This document shows positions 8,906 through 17,788 of a stretch of DNA of 64,000 nt, piece by piece. Position numbers and translations under genes: made by a program. The stretch covers positions 186,001 to 250,000 of the forward strand of contig NZ_JBFUPK010000002.1 of NCBI RefSeq assembly GCF_041355105.1, in the 5' to 3' direction. The DNA comes from Terriglobus sp. RCC_193 (GTDB lineage: Bacteria; Acidobacteriota; Terriglobia; Terriglobales; Acidobacteriaceae). How positions within the stretch are numbered: position 1 is the first letter of the stretch; each line of letters opens with the position of its first letter. A model generated the notes under the pieces. That model ran no database searches and was not told the origin of the DNA. It saw only the letters and a program-made list of their open reading frames with translations.

Positions 8906-10514
8906 ATGCGGTGCGTGCCACATTCATAAGCGCTTCAGCCTGCAGGATATCGCCGTTGTACGCCGTATGACGAAGGCTCTTGCGGTACACCAACACGCTG
9001 GCAATGGCGCAAGGAAGCATCACCAGCGGTGCCAGCGCCGGTATGTGCAGCCAGAAGCTCAGCCCGATGGCAACGCCTCCAACAGCGGCTCCCCCAAGGA
9101 TCAACAGCAAACCTGTCCAGCTTCCACCACCACCGCTGCGGCGTGCGCGTCGCACGTCGCGCAGCGTGACTTTGCCTGTGGGAACAAATGTGGGCCGCCG
9201 CAGCGAGCGCTGGTTCCCCAACGTGAATGCAGTGCATGCATAGGCAACCATCCACAGCGGAGTAAACGCCAAAGGCGCAATGCTGATTCGATGCGTTACC
9301 AGCACCAGCACAACAGACCCCAGCAAGACCTGAGCTGCATAAAGCATTGCCGCAAACAGGTTCTTGCCCAGCAGAATGGTGCGCAGCGGTACGGGTGCTA
9401 ATAGATACATCTGCACCCCCGGCCCGTCTTGTCCAAACACATTCACAGACCGCAACGACAGAGCGAGATACCCCGCTGCGATCGGAACAAGCCATGTGCC
9501 CAGTGGGCCACGGGCTAATCGCACACCAAAAAACACGAGATATAGCAATGGTGAAAGAGAGGCGTAGATGGCAGCACCACCGTGGCGCAGCTTATCCCAT
9601 TCGCACACGGCAATCGCACTCACCAGCGGTCCATCGCGTTGATCGTTTTTCCTCTTACGGGTTGCAATGGAGTCCGATGCTACCGCGCGAAACTCGTGCG
9701 ACTCTTCACCCAGGAATGCACGATGCAACCCCAGCAAAAGCACGCCTGCGGTAGCGGCAGTCCACGCCAACAGCAGGAATAACGACGTGCCATAGGCAGG
9801 CTGCAATGCTTTTGCGGCAAGGTATCCCGGGGTTGCATGCAGGGCATGCGCGAACCATGGCGGCAGAGCGATCTTTTGCATCCATCCGGCAATGCGTTCG
9901 CGCTGCATGCGCAGAAGTTGCGGTCCGATGCTCAGCAGCGACGTGAGTATGAGAACGATGTCACGTGCACGCCGACTGGCCAACATGCGCCCCAGCCACA
10001 GAAAAACAGAGCGTGTCATGAATAGATTCAACGCATAAAACAGCAGCATCACGATGACGCTGCGCAACACATTGCCACCGCCCGCGATGATGCCGATGAA
10101 CATGCCCAGGCAGATCCACGATCCCATGAGTGTGAGCCCTTCAAACGCACCCGCGGAAAGCCACAGAAGGACATACGTACGGAAGCGCAGAGGGAAACGA
10201 TAGAGTTCTGACTCAGCTCCCTGCGGCAGCGAGCCGCGAAAGAGATTCATTAACTGCCAGCCAACAAACACTATGTGGAAGGCAGCAGAAAGCGACTTAC
10301 CTTGCGATTGCATGAGATACAGCAAAGCAGACGCCACAACACCCAATCCCGCAGAAAACAGCAGAACCAACAAGCGCCCGGTAAGCCACAGTACAAAGGA
10401 AACCTTGGCTTCATCGCGCCTCATGTTTCGGACAAAGAGACGCCACCGCATTTCAAACAATGCCGCTAACTGGTCGCGCTCGCGTGGCAACGTGAGATCG
10501 TTCAGGCCAGCCAT
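8904..10514 (-). CDS. ABC transporter membrane subunit
   Basis: A 536-residue polytopic protein with roughly ten to twelve hydrophobic segments, for example FVLWLTGRLLVLLFSAGLG, VIVMLLFYALNLFMT and LLLILGGAAVGGVAIGLSF. Its start overlaps the ATP-binding gene by 13 bases, so the two are translationally coupled and form one exporter. No periplasmic binding protein is nearby, which favours export over import. The substrate is unknown; lantibiotic- or drug-export systems use similar two-gene pairs. Confidence 0.8.
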   Translation of the reverse strand: MAGLNDLTLPRERDQLAALFEMRWRLFVRNMRRDEAKVSFVLWLTGRLLVLLFSAGLGVVASALLYLMQSQGKSLSAAFHIVFVGWQLMNLFRGSLPQGAESELYRFPLRFRTYVLLWLSAGAFEGLTLMGSWICLGMFIGIIAGGGNVLRSVIVMLLFYALNLFMTRSVFLWLGRMLASRRARDIVLILTSLLSIGPQLLRMQRERIAGWMQKIALPPWFAHALHATPGYLAAKALQPAYGTSLFLLLAWTAATAGVLLLGLHRAFLGEESHEFRAVASDSIATRKRKNDQRDGPLVSAIAVCEWDKLRHGGAAIYASLSPLLYLVFFGVRLARGPLGTWLVPIAAGYLALSLRSVNVFGQDGPGVQMYLLAPVPLRTILLGKNLFAAMLYAAQVLLGSVVLVLVTHRISIAPLAFTPLWMVAYACTAFTLGNQRSLRRPTFVPTGKVTLRDVRRARRSGGGGSWTGLLLILGGAAVGGVAIGLSFWLHIPALAPLVMLPCAIASVLVYRKSLRHTAYNGDILQAEALMNVARTA

Positions 10515-11275
10515 GATAGCTCCTGCATGTTTTCGCGTTCGCCCACTACGCGCAGAAATATCTGCTCCAGCGTCAGGCGTTCTCCTTCATGCGCCACACC
10601 GGCACGCAGTTCCTCCAGCGATCCCTGCGCCACCAGCGAACCTTTATCAATGATGGCAACGTGCGAGCAGAGCGCCTCCACTATCTCCAGCACATGCGTT
10701 GTAAGAAAAATAGTGACGCCGCGCTCTGTCATGCGTTGCAACATACGTTTCAGCGTCCCTGCAGCAATCGCATCCACGCCTTCAAATGGCTCGTCGAGAA
10801 AGAGAATGCGCGGTGTGTGAATGACCGCTGCGGCCAGCGCCAGCTTGCGCTGCATGCCATGCGAATAATCCGCAACCAACTTACGCGGTGCAGAAGCAAG
10901 GTCCATGAACTGCAATAATTCCTGCGCACGTTCCTCCGCCTGTCCGCGCGTTAATCCATACATGCGACCGACGAAACGCAGGTACTCAAAACCGGTAAGC
11001 CGTCCCATCAGCGCCATGCCTTCCGGAACTACACCGATGAGTCGCTTCGCCTCCAAAGAGTGCGATGCCATGTCCATTCCGGCAATTACCACTCTTCCTT
11101 CGGAAGGAGCCAAAAGGCCAGTTAACATCTTGATCGTGGTGGACTTCCCTGCTCCGTTTGGCCCCAGGAAACCGAAGAAGCGGCCCGCTTCCACGGAAAG
11201 GTTTACGTCGCGCACCGCAATCGTCTCGTCAAAACGACGAGTCAGTCCAAACGTCTGCACCGCAATGTCAGGCAT
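10502..11275 (-). CDS. ABC transporter ATP-binding protein
   Basis: A 257-residue ATPase that powers the membrane protein encoded downstream. Walker A is GPNGAGKS (38-45), the ABC signature is YSHGMQRK, Walker B is ILFLDEP, and the H-loop is LTTHVLE. The Q-loop position is occupied by Glu (VVPEG, residue 85) where Gln is usual. The domain resembles the CcmA/DrrA-like exporter group, with a short C-terminal tail. The start ATG has a weak AGG upstream. Confidence 0.92.
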   Translation of the reverse strand: MPDIAVQTFGLTRRFDETIAVRDVNLSVEAGRFFGFLGPNGAGKSTTIKMLTGLLAPSEGRVVIAGMDMASHSLEAKRLIGVVPEGMALMGRLTGFEYLRFVGRMYGLTRGQAEERAQELLQFMDLASAPRKLVADYSHGMQRKLALAAAVIHTPRILFLDEPFEGVDAIAAGTLKRMLQRMTERGVTIFLTTHVLEIVEALCSHVAIIDKGSLVAQGSLEELRAGVAHEGERLTLEQIFLRVVGERENMQELSWLA

Positions 11276-11355
11276 GCGCCTGATGATAGCGATGCCTCAC
11301 CGTTTCGCACACATTTTTCTGCGGAGGTACAACGATTCAGAAGCGCCGAATTGCG

Positions 11356-12156
11356 CTACAGTCTCGGCAGGGTCATACCGCCATCCAGAACCAATACGGC
11401 GCCCGGAGCATAAGGGAGGCTGCCGCAGGCCAGCATGGCGACTGCCGTTCCAATGTCATCCGGCGTGCCCCAGCGCTTGTCCAGCAGCAGATCCGTCTCC
11501 ATCAAAGCGTCGTACTTACCCTTAACTCCGGCGGTCATATCGGTGGCAATCACACCCGGCTGCACTTCAAAGACACCGATGCCATGCTGTGTAAGCCGTG
11601 ACGCCCAAAGCTTCGTGGCCATAGCAATGCCAGCTTTGCTGATGCAGTAATCGCCGCGATTGATGCTGGCGACGAAGGCAGAGACAGAGCTGACATTCAC
11701 AATTGTGCGCCGCTCGCGTTGCGTCTCCTGTAACTGCACCATCCATTTCGCGATGGCCTGTGTCAGAAAGTACGGCCCTTTGAGATTGGTGGAGATAAGT
11801 TCATCGAAGCTCTCTTCCGTTGCTTCCAGAAGGTCGGCGCGGACGCGCGGTGCAATCCCCGCATTGTTCACCAACACATCGATCCGTCCGAAACGATCGT
11901 TCACAAAACGAACCAATGCCTCACGCGCAGTAGCACTACTTACATCGGCTGCCGTGTACTCAATCTTCTGTGATGCCTCGGCACGCGCCGCTTCCAAAGC
12001 AGCAATGGCATCCGCAACGTCGGTCCTGTCGCGACGCCCGGTGATGACAACATCAAATCCGCTGGCTGCAAGTTGTTTCGCAATGCCGAAGCCGATGCCA
12101 CGTCCGCCGCCTGTTACCAGTGCCACACGTCCTTTGTTTTCCACCGGATTTGTCAT
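11356..12156 (-). CDS. short-chain dehydrogenase/reductase (SDR)
   Basis: A 266-residue classical SDR with NAD(P)-binding TGGGRGIG (15-22), NNAG (97-100), the Ser in NVSS (154-157) and the catalytic YxxxK as YCISK (170-174). The ATG at 12156 has GGAG seven bases upstream; a GTG one codon earlier is possible. It lies three bases after the stop of the GH88 gene and is the last gene of the sugar operon, so it probably reduces or oxidises a sugar-derived intermediate, not a fatty-acyl substrate, although annotation pipelines may call it 3-ketoacyl-ACP reductase. Confidence 0.88.
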   Translation of the reverse strand: MTNPVENKGRVALVTGGGRGIGFGIAKQLAASGFDVVITGRRDRTDVADAIAALEAARAEASQKIEYTAADVSSATAREALVRFVNDRFGRIDVLVNNAGIAPRVRADLLEATEESFDELISTNLKGPYFLTQAIAKWMVQLQETQRERRTIVNVSSVSAFVASINRGDYCISKAGIAMATKLWASRLTQHGIGVFEVQPGVIATDMTAGVKGKYDALMETDLLLDKRWGTPDDIGTAVAMLACGSLPYAPGAVLVLDGGMTLPRL

Positions 12157-12159
12157 CAC

Positions 12160-13536
12160 TTACTCCGCATCAAAGAAGGTGTAGTACTTGTCCTGAGCGA
12201 GCCGGTGCAGTAACAGGCCTAGCTCCAGCATGTGATAGTCGCCCCACATACTCGACTCTCCCTGCGGAATTTTCGCGCCGGGGGGCGTGTAATCCCAACC
12301 ATTGGGCCGATGATAAATGCTGTGCAGCAAGATGCCTTCGTGCTCGGCGCCAGTCGAAAGATACGGCTCCTGCAGTAATGCATCTGCAACGGCGAGGCCG
12401 GCCTGGAAGTATGCTTCTCCATCTTTGCCAAGTACACGTCCAAGTCGTAGAAGTCCCTGCGCTGCAATCGCACTTGCAGACGAGTCCACTGGTTCGTAGT
12501 CATTGAACGGGTCCGCAGGACGGCTCATCCAATCACCGAGTTTATGCATCTGTGGCGCGCCGGTATCCCAGTAGCAAATGCCATCGCTTGCCGTTCCCTG
12601 CTGTATGTAGAAGTCGCAGGTAGCGCGCGCGGCTTTCTCCATCAGTGCAAGCGCGTCGGCCTTGTTCTCTCCAATTGCAGTAAAGTCGCTCTCGGGAAGT
12701 GTCGCGAGAAACTCGAGCTCTTCTGCAAAGCCCAGCATTGCCCATGCCAGGCCGCGTGTCCATGTGGTGAATGCGGAGTAGCCTTGCTGCGTGGAGGGAC
12801 AACGAAAGGTCCCACTCTTCGGATTGAAGACCGCTTCATGAACGGTGCGTCCGCGCAGTTCCGGCGTGTCGTAACTGTCGCGTCCTTCGCCGTAATAAAT
12901 ATTGAACCGCGAGGATGTCTTCGCGTGTGTGAGCAAACGCTCCAGCAGCGAGATGTTGCGATCCTGCTCACCCAGCAGCGTGTGTCCCAGTGTGTGTGCC
13001 ACACCGCAGATGCGGATGGTGCGCATGGTGTCAATGAACAGCGAATGCGATCCGTTGAAGGAATGAATGAAACCTGCGCCCTCTGGCAGATCCGTCCAGC
13101 GTGCGGCCTGCACCGCGCCACTGCTCTTTAACGCGAGTTCGTAGAAGTTCATCTCCCACTCGTTATGCGGGATGATGCCTTCCTGCATCAGGCGGCGAAG
13201 CTGGCCATAGGTCGACAGGTTATTGAAGCCGTGATCGTGTACGCCGATGTGCGTGATGTGTTCCGCCATGTGTTGCAGCGTGTTGTCGCGACCAATCTGC
13301 AACAGCCTCGCATCGCGCGTGATGTCGTAGCAGAGGATGGCATTGCCGTATGCGAAACCCTGCGTCCACTGTGTCCAGTTGCGGCCTGCATATTCGCCAG
13401 CGCGCGTCACTACCGGTGCGCCCATGCTCACTTCCCAACGCGCAGCAATACGCTGCGTTTTCTCCGAAGCCAGTTCAAATAGGCGCGCTACGGCGGGCGC
13501 AAGTTCCTGCGGTGTCCTCTGGCGTTCAACCTTCAT
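12160..13536 (-). CDS. GH88-type unsaturated glycoside hydrolase
   Basis: A 458-residue (alpha/alpha)6-barrel-type hydrolase of the GH88/UGL group. These enzymes hydrate the double bond of unsaturated uronyl residues produced by polysaccharide lyases. The acidic sites expected are in HDHGFNN (Asp101) and FIDTM (Asp169), matching the two catalytic Asp positions of UGL. No signal peptide is seen, so oligosaccharides would be imported first. AAGGA precedes ATG 13536. Its place behind an MFS transporter, an oxidoreductase and an isomerase points to breakdown of a lyase product such as pectin, glycosaminoglycan or related polymers; which one is not shown. Confidence 0.85.
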   Translation of the reverse strand: MKVERQRTPQELAPAVARLFELASEKTQRIAARWEVSMGAPVVTRAGEYAGRNWTQWTQGFAYGNAILCYDITRDARLLQIGRDNTLQHMAEHITHIGVHDHGFNNLSTYGQLRRLMQEGIIPHNEWEMNFYELALKSSGAVQAARWTDLPEGAGFIHSFNGSHSLFIDTMRTIRICGVAHTLGHTLLGEQDRNISLLERLLTHAKTSSRFNIYYGEGRDSYDTPELRGRTVHEAVFNPKSGTFRCPSTQQGYSAFTTWTRGLAWAMLGFAEELEFLATLPESDFTAIGENKADALALMEKAARATCDFYIQQGTASDGICYWDTGAPQMHKLGDWMSRPADPFNDYEPVDSSASAIAAQGLLRLGRVLGKDGEAYFQAGLAVADALLQEPYLSTGAEHEGILLHSIYHRPNGWDYTPPGAKIPQGESSMWGDYHMLELGLLLHRLAQDKYYTFFDAE

Positions 13537-13553
13537 CGTCGTGAATCCTTCAG

Positions 13554-14366
13554 CTACACAAGTTTTGTAAATCGTTCCACCACGGTTGCAAGAACGTGGT
13601 CACCATCGCTGTCCCACAGCGCCTGGTTAAAAATTTCCACTTCAATGGGCCCCATGTATCCAGCAGCTTCCACCGCCATGCGGAAACCGTGGTTATCAAT
13701 GGCGCCATCGCCCATCATGCCGCGGCCCAGCAGCATGTCTGGCATGGGCACGATCCAATCGCAGACATGAAATCCGAAGATGCGGCCTGCAGCACGTTCG
13801 ATTTGCTCGTACGCATACGGATCCCACCAGAAGTGAAACGTGTCTAAGATCAGGCCCACTTCATTGGCAGGATACGAGGATGCCATCGCTAATGACTGAT
13901 CGATCGTGTTCAACACAGAGCGATCACCCGCATACATGGGATGCAATGGTTCCAAACCAATCTTGACGCCGTGTTGGCGTGCGTAAGGAACAAGCTCTGC
14001 GAGACCGTCGCTCACCATTTTGCGCGCGTCGACGATGGCTACCTGCGGCGATGCGCCCACTACCATCACCAATGAATCTGCCTGCAACGCAGCAGCTTCG
14101 TCGACAGCACGGAAATTATCCGCGATGCGTTCGCGCCGCTCTTCCGCCGTGGGCGCAACGAACATGCCACCACGGCACACGCTGGACACATGCAAGCCGG
14201 CATCGCGCACATGCTTCGCAGACGCATCCAGACCAGCCTCTGCAATCTTGTGCCGCCATAGCGCGATGGAAGGAATGCCATGACGCACGCATCCATCCAC
14301 GGCCTGTTGCACGCTCCAGTTCTGCACCGTTGCCTGGTTCAGGCTTAGTCTTTGCAGGTCTGCCAT
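13554..14366 (-). CDS. sugar phosphate isomerase/epimerase family (TIM barrel)
   Basis: A 270-residue AP_endonuc_2-type TIM barrel. The metal-binding residues of this family are visible: Glu139 in IGLEP, Asp175 and His178 in ILDTFHF, His200 in GFHVCDW, and Glu242 or 244 in PIEVEIF. Members isomerise, epimerise or dehydrate sugar derivatives. The start has AAGG at good distance and lies four bases after the Gfo/Idh stop. Next to a Gfo/Idh enzyme, it could handle a 3-keto sugar intermediate; this is inference. Confidence 0.88.
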   Translation of the reverse strand: MADLQRLSLNQATVQNWSVQQAVDGCVRHGIPSIALWRHKIAEAGLDASAKHVRDAGLHVSSVCRGGMFVAPTAEERRERIADNFRAVDEAAALQADSLVMVVGASPQVAIVDARKMVSDGLAELVPYARQHGVKIGLEPLHPMYAGDRSVLNTIDQSLAMASSYPANEVGLILDTFHFWWDPYAYEQIERAAGRIFGFHVCDWIVPMPDMLLGRGMMGDGAIDNHGFRMAVEAAGYMGPIEVEIFNQALWDSDGDHVLATVVERFTKLV

Positions 14367-14369
14367 CGC

Positions 14370-15545
14370 TTATGCCTTCAGCACTTCTGCATCGTTGATC
14401 GCAGGCACATCCAGCCAGCGACGTTCGGCCCACGACTTCAATCCAAGCTCTGCAAGCTGCACGCCACGCGCTCCATCCACAAACGTATGCGGGAAGGGCG
14501 TATCCAGAACTACGTGCTTCAGGAACATCTCCCACTGCACCTTGAACGCGTTCTCATACACGGTATTGTCCGGCACTTCCTGCCAGTGCTCGCGAAACTG
14601 GAACGGATTCGGCAGATCAGGATTCCACGTGGGGCGCGGCGTGTTCACACGATGCTGTGTCTTGCAATCACGCAGACCCGCGATGGCGCTGCCTTCTGTT
14701 CCGTCAACGTGCAGGTTGAACAACTCGTCGCGATAGACGCGCGTGGTCCACGAAGAGTTGATCTGCGCGAAGATATCGCCTGCAAGTTCAAACGAGCCAT
14801 AGGCCGCGTCATCCGCAGTTGCATCGTACGTCTTGCCCTCTTCATCCACGCGCGTGGGGATGTGGGTTTTGCCTGTGCAGGAGACGGATTGCACATTGCC
14901 AAACGTGTGATCCAACACGTAACGCCAGTGGCAGAACATATCCAGGATGATGCCGCCATCGTCTTCCTTGCGATAGTTCCACGAAGGACGCTGCGCAGGC
15001 TGACCACCCCAATCGCCTTCAAAGACCCAATAACCAAACTCGCCGCGTACAGAAAGAATGCGTCCGAAGAAGCCCGAATCAATCAGCCGTTTTAACTTGC
15101 GAATGCCGGGCAGAAAGAGTTTGTCCTGCACGATGCCCTGCTTCACACCTGCCTGCGCGGCTTTCTTCGCAAGACGCAGCGACGATTCCACGCTGGTGGA
15201 CAGCGGCTTTTCGCAATACACGTCCTTGCCCGCATCAATGGCCTGCGAGACAAACTGCTCGCGCAGGCCCGTGGTGCCAGCGTCAAAGTAGACCGTGTCG
15301 TTCTTATCGCCCAACGCACGGGCCAGGTCGGTTGTGTAGCGCGTGAGACCATGCTCATCCGCAATCTGTTTCAGCTTGGCTTCGTTACGGCCAACAAGAA
15401 TGGGATCAGGCATGATCGTGTCGCCCTTGCCGATGGCCACGCCACCCTGCTGTCGAATGGCAAGGATGGAGCGGATCAGATGTTGATTCAAACCCATGCG
15501 TCCGGTGACGCCGTTCATGATGATGCCTACGCGCTTCGCTGCCAT
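14370..15545 (-). CDS. Gfo/Idh/MocA family oxidoreductase
   Basis: A 391-residue NAD(P)-dependent oxidoreductase. The C-terminal signature YCEKPLSTS (about 113-121) and GGIILDMFCHWRYVL are clear. The N-terminal nucleotide-binding motif is unusual: IIMNGVTGRMG instead of GxGxxG, and a 25-residue insertion precedes strand beta-2. AGAGGA precedes the ATG. It is the second gene of the sugar operon and likely oxidises a hydroxyl of the imported sugar for the downstream isomerase and hydrolase. The substrate is not known. Confidence 0.88.
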   Translation of the reverse strand: MAAKRVGIIMNGVTGRMGLNQHLIRSILAIRQQGGVAIGKGDTIMPDPILVGRNEAKLKQIADEHGLTRYTTDLARALGDKNDTVYFDAGTTGLREQFVSQAIDAGKDVYCEKPLSTSVESSLRLAKKAAQAGVKQGIVQDKLFLPGIRKLKRLIDSGFFGRILSVRGEFGYWVFEGDWGGQPAQRPSWNYRKEDDGGIILDMFCHWRYVLDHTFGNVQSVSCTGKTHIPTRVDEEGKTYDATADDAAYGSFELAGDIFAQINSSWTTRVYRDELFNLHVDGTEGSAIAGLRDCKTQHRVNTPRPTWNPDLPNPFQFREHWQEVPDNTVYENAFKVQWEMFLKHVVLDTPFPHTFVDGARGVQLAELGLKSWAERRWLDVPAINDAEVLKA

Positions 15546-15572
15546 GTGGTCCTCTTGTGGTTGAATTTCTGA

Positions 15573-16880
15573 TCAGGCCTGAGCGTGGTCGGGCCGTTTC
15601 ACAATTGCATAAATTGCCAGCGAACCAAGCACGGCTGCGGAAGCCATCACCTGCCACGCCAGGTCGTAACTGTGGTGCGCATCATAGATGCGACCTGCGA
15701 TATATGGGCCTGCCCACTGACCAATTGAATACGCCACGATGATCAACGCAAGCAGTTTGCCCAGCGAAGCCAAACCAAAACACTCTGCCGTAACCAGCGG
15801 AATCAGCATGTAATCCGCGCCCATTGCAAAGCCGAAAATAATGGCAAACGCGGCTGCGGCCACAGGCTGCTTCGCAAGAAACAGAAGCGGAATGGCCGCG
15901 CCCAGAACGAAGTAAAAGATAGCCATGATGTTCTTCTTGCGGAAACGATCCGCGATGTAACCCACGATGACACGTCCCCCCAAGCTGGCAGCCAGCAGCA
16001 GCGAAAGAAAACGCGAGGCCGATGACGCATCGTAACCAATGCTCTTCAGGAAAAGGATGAAATGCTGAATCACCGCGTTCATCGCACCAATCACCAGTGA
16101 GGAACCGATCACGATGAGCCAGAAGTTTCGGTCGCGCAGTGCCCCTCCGATGATGCCGAAGACAGAGTTGCTGGCTGCCGTGTGCCTTATCAATGGACCA
16201 GTTGCTCCATCAGGATTCAGTCCCATGTCATGCGGCATGGAACGCGTAAGGAAGATTGCCACCGGGAAGAGCACCACGATGATGGACGCGCCAACCGCGA
16301 TGATGGAGTTGCGCCAACCATAATCGCGAATGAGCATGTTGATCACCGGCGGCGCCACTGTTCCGCCAAGTCCCAAACCGAGATAGGCAAGGCCCATGGC
16401 ACGGCCGCGCCGTTCGCGGAACCACTGCGCAATCAGCACCTGGTTGGAGATGGGGCCGGCCAGCACATACCCAATCACTTCGAGAACGCACAGCACCTGA
16501 TACTCCCAGAACTGATGCATGAAACCCATCAGGATGAGCGACCCGCCGGTGAGCAATGCGCCCGCAAAGATGACCCAGCGGGCACCGATCTTGTCGATGA
16601 GAATGCCGGTGACAAGTCCTGTTGGCAGGCCGATCGTCAGGAAGCCGAGAAAGAATCCCTGTGTCACCTGCGTGCGATTGAAACCCAGCGCCGATACAAA
16701 CGACGGATAAAAAACCGGGAAGCCATAGAAGATGATGCCCACGGCAAAAAACAGGTTCAGGAAGGCGGCCACCACAATCCACCAGCCGTAAAAAATCTTT
16801 GATTCGCGCTCTGCGGCCACTCTGCGGTTCTCCCGGTTTGAATCCTTTGCAACCGCGGTGCGGCCGCGCAGATTCGACAT
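15573..16880 (-). CDS. MFS transporter (oxalate/formate-antiporter-like)
   Basis: A 435-residue carrier with about twelve transmembrane segments, starting at ATG 16880 with AAGG five bases upstream; a TTG 39 bases earlier is in frame but lacks a site. Motifs fit the major facilitator superfamily (GILIDKIGARW after TM2, GYIADRFRKKN after TM8). The first gene of the sugar operon, it is likely to import the sugar acid or oligosaccharide that the following genes process. A LacI-type palindrome lies 25 bases upstream of the start. Confidence 0.87.
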   Translation of the reverse strand: MSNLRGRTAVAKDSNRENRRVAAERESKIFYGWWIVVAAFLNLFFAVGIIFYGFPVFYPSFVSALGFNRTQVTQGFFLGFLTIGLPTGLVTGILIDKIGARWVIFAGALLTGGSLILMGFMHQFWEYQVLCVLEVIGYVLAGPISNQVLIAQWFRERRGRAMGLAYLGLGLGGTVAPPVINMLIRDYGWRNSIIAVGASIIVVLFPVAIFLTRSMPHDMGLNPDGATGPLIRHTAASNSVFGIIGGALRDRNFWLIVIGSSLVIGAMNAVIQHFILFLKSIGYDASSASRFLSLLLAASLGGRVIVGYIADRFRKKNIMAIFYFVLGAAIPLLFLAKQPVAAAAFAIIFGFAMGADYMLIPLVTAECFGLASLGKLLALIIVAYSIGQWAGPYIAGRIYDAHHSYDLAWQVMASAAVLGSLAIYAIVKRPDHAQA

Positions 16881-16905
16881 TGGCCTTGAAAATTCGCTGT
16901 GGGGC

Positions 16906-16917
16906 GGAAGCGCTTCC
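16906..16917. promoter_or_regulatory. LacI-family-type operator in front of the sugar operon
   Basis: GGAAGCGCTTCC is a perfect 12-bp palindrome with a central CG and AA/TT flanks, the usual shape of LacI/GalR-family operators. It lies between the MFS start and the upstream terminator. No LacI-type gene is in the window. Confidence 0.5.
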
Positions 16918-16939
16918 AATTGGCGCTCCCATACTAGCC

Positions 16940-16959
16940 AAAAACCTGTAGGACAGGCT
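16940..16959 (-). terminator. hairpin terminator after the methyltransferase gene
   Basis: On the minus strand AGCCTGT-CCT-ACAGGTT forms a short stem (7 pairs, one GU) followed by TTTTT (A run at 16940-16944 on the plus strand). It separates the methyltransferase from the sugar operon. Confidence 0.55.
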
Positions 16960-16991
16960 AGCCCCGCGAATTTTCTTTTTCCGGCAGAACT

Positions 16992-17714
16992 CTACGTTTC
17001 CAACCGCCAGATGCCACAGTCTTCGTAGCCTGTGGTGACGTACATGTCGCCTGCGTCGTGCTCGATGATCGCTTTATCCGCGATGCGGTCTTCCCGAGAA
17101 TGATGGATGCGACCGCGCCACAACTCGCGAAAACCCTTGTGATAATCCTGCATCAATTCGCGCTGCTCGTCGTTTACGTACAGCAGATCCAGTTCGCCGG
17201 GACGGTTGCGGAACTGCTCTTTCAGCCGATCCAGCAACCGATCCAGCAACACCATGTCAAACGGATTGAACAGGAACAGCAGGCATGGACCCGTCGGCAT
17301 ACGAAGGCGCATGGCATCTGCCTCTTCCAGCCGCATCGGCGGTGTGTTGTGCGCAACCTGCCATATCTCGATGTTGCTGCGAGTGGCCGCCGCCAACGCT
17401 GGGTGCAACTCCACCCCAACGATGCGGCGAAACGGCATTTCCGATGCCAGCAGCATCGCCCGCCCTTTACCTGCGCCAATATCGATGAACACCGTTCGCT
17501 CCACCGGATGCTGCGCAAACGTCTGCCATCGCGCCATCAGCTTGCGAAACAACGACGGCGCCACGCCGTGATACGCGGTGATGTGGCGGTCATGCGCGTG
17601 GCCGGTTTCCAGGTCTTCTCCGGGAATCAGGTTGCCGGTGTCGGTCCCGTGTTGCAGGTCAAACGGATGACGCGGTGTGGGGCCCTTGCGGCGTTTGCGG
17701 CGTGCAGGAATCAT
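16992..17714 (-). CDS. class I SAM-dependent methyltransferase
   Basis: A 240-residue protein (from ATG 17714; a GTG at 17753 is in frame). The SAM-binding motif FIDIGAGKGRAMLLASE is a good motif I, followed by the acidic end of strand beta-2 in IVGVELHP and the motif-IV-like FLFNPFD. A basic N-terminus (IPARRKRRKG) may bind nucleic acid or membrane. The methyl acceptor is unknown. The gene is divergent from the TPR gene, with about 75 bases between starts. Confidence 0.72.
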   Translation of the reverse strand: MIPARRKRRKGPTPRHPFDLQHGTDTGNLIPGEDLETGHAHDRHITAYHGVAPSLFRKLMARWQTFAQHPVERTVFIDIGAGKGRAMLLASEMPFRRIVGVELHPALAAATRSNIEIWQVAHNTPPMRLEEADAMRLRMPTGPCLLFLFNPFDMVLLDRLLDRLKEQFRNRPGELDLLYVNDEQRELMQDYHKGFRELWRGRIHHSREDRIADKAIIEHDAGDMYVTTGYEDCGIWRLET

Positions 17715-17788
17715 TACTTGGCGAGTGTAGCAATCCTGAATGCTGGAAAGCACTTGCGAGGTGTACTGGACGCGCCTAATCTTGCGCC

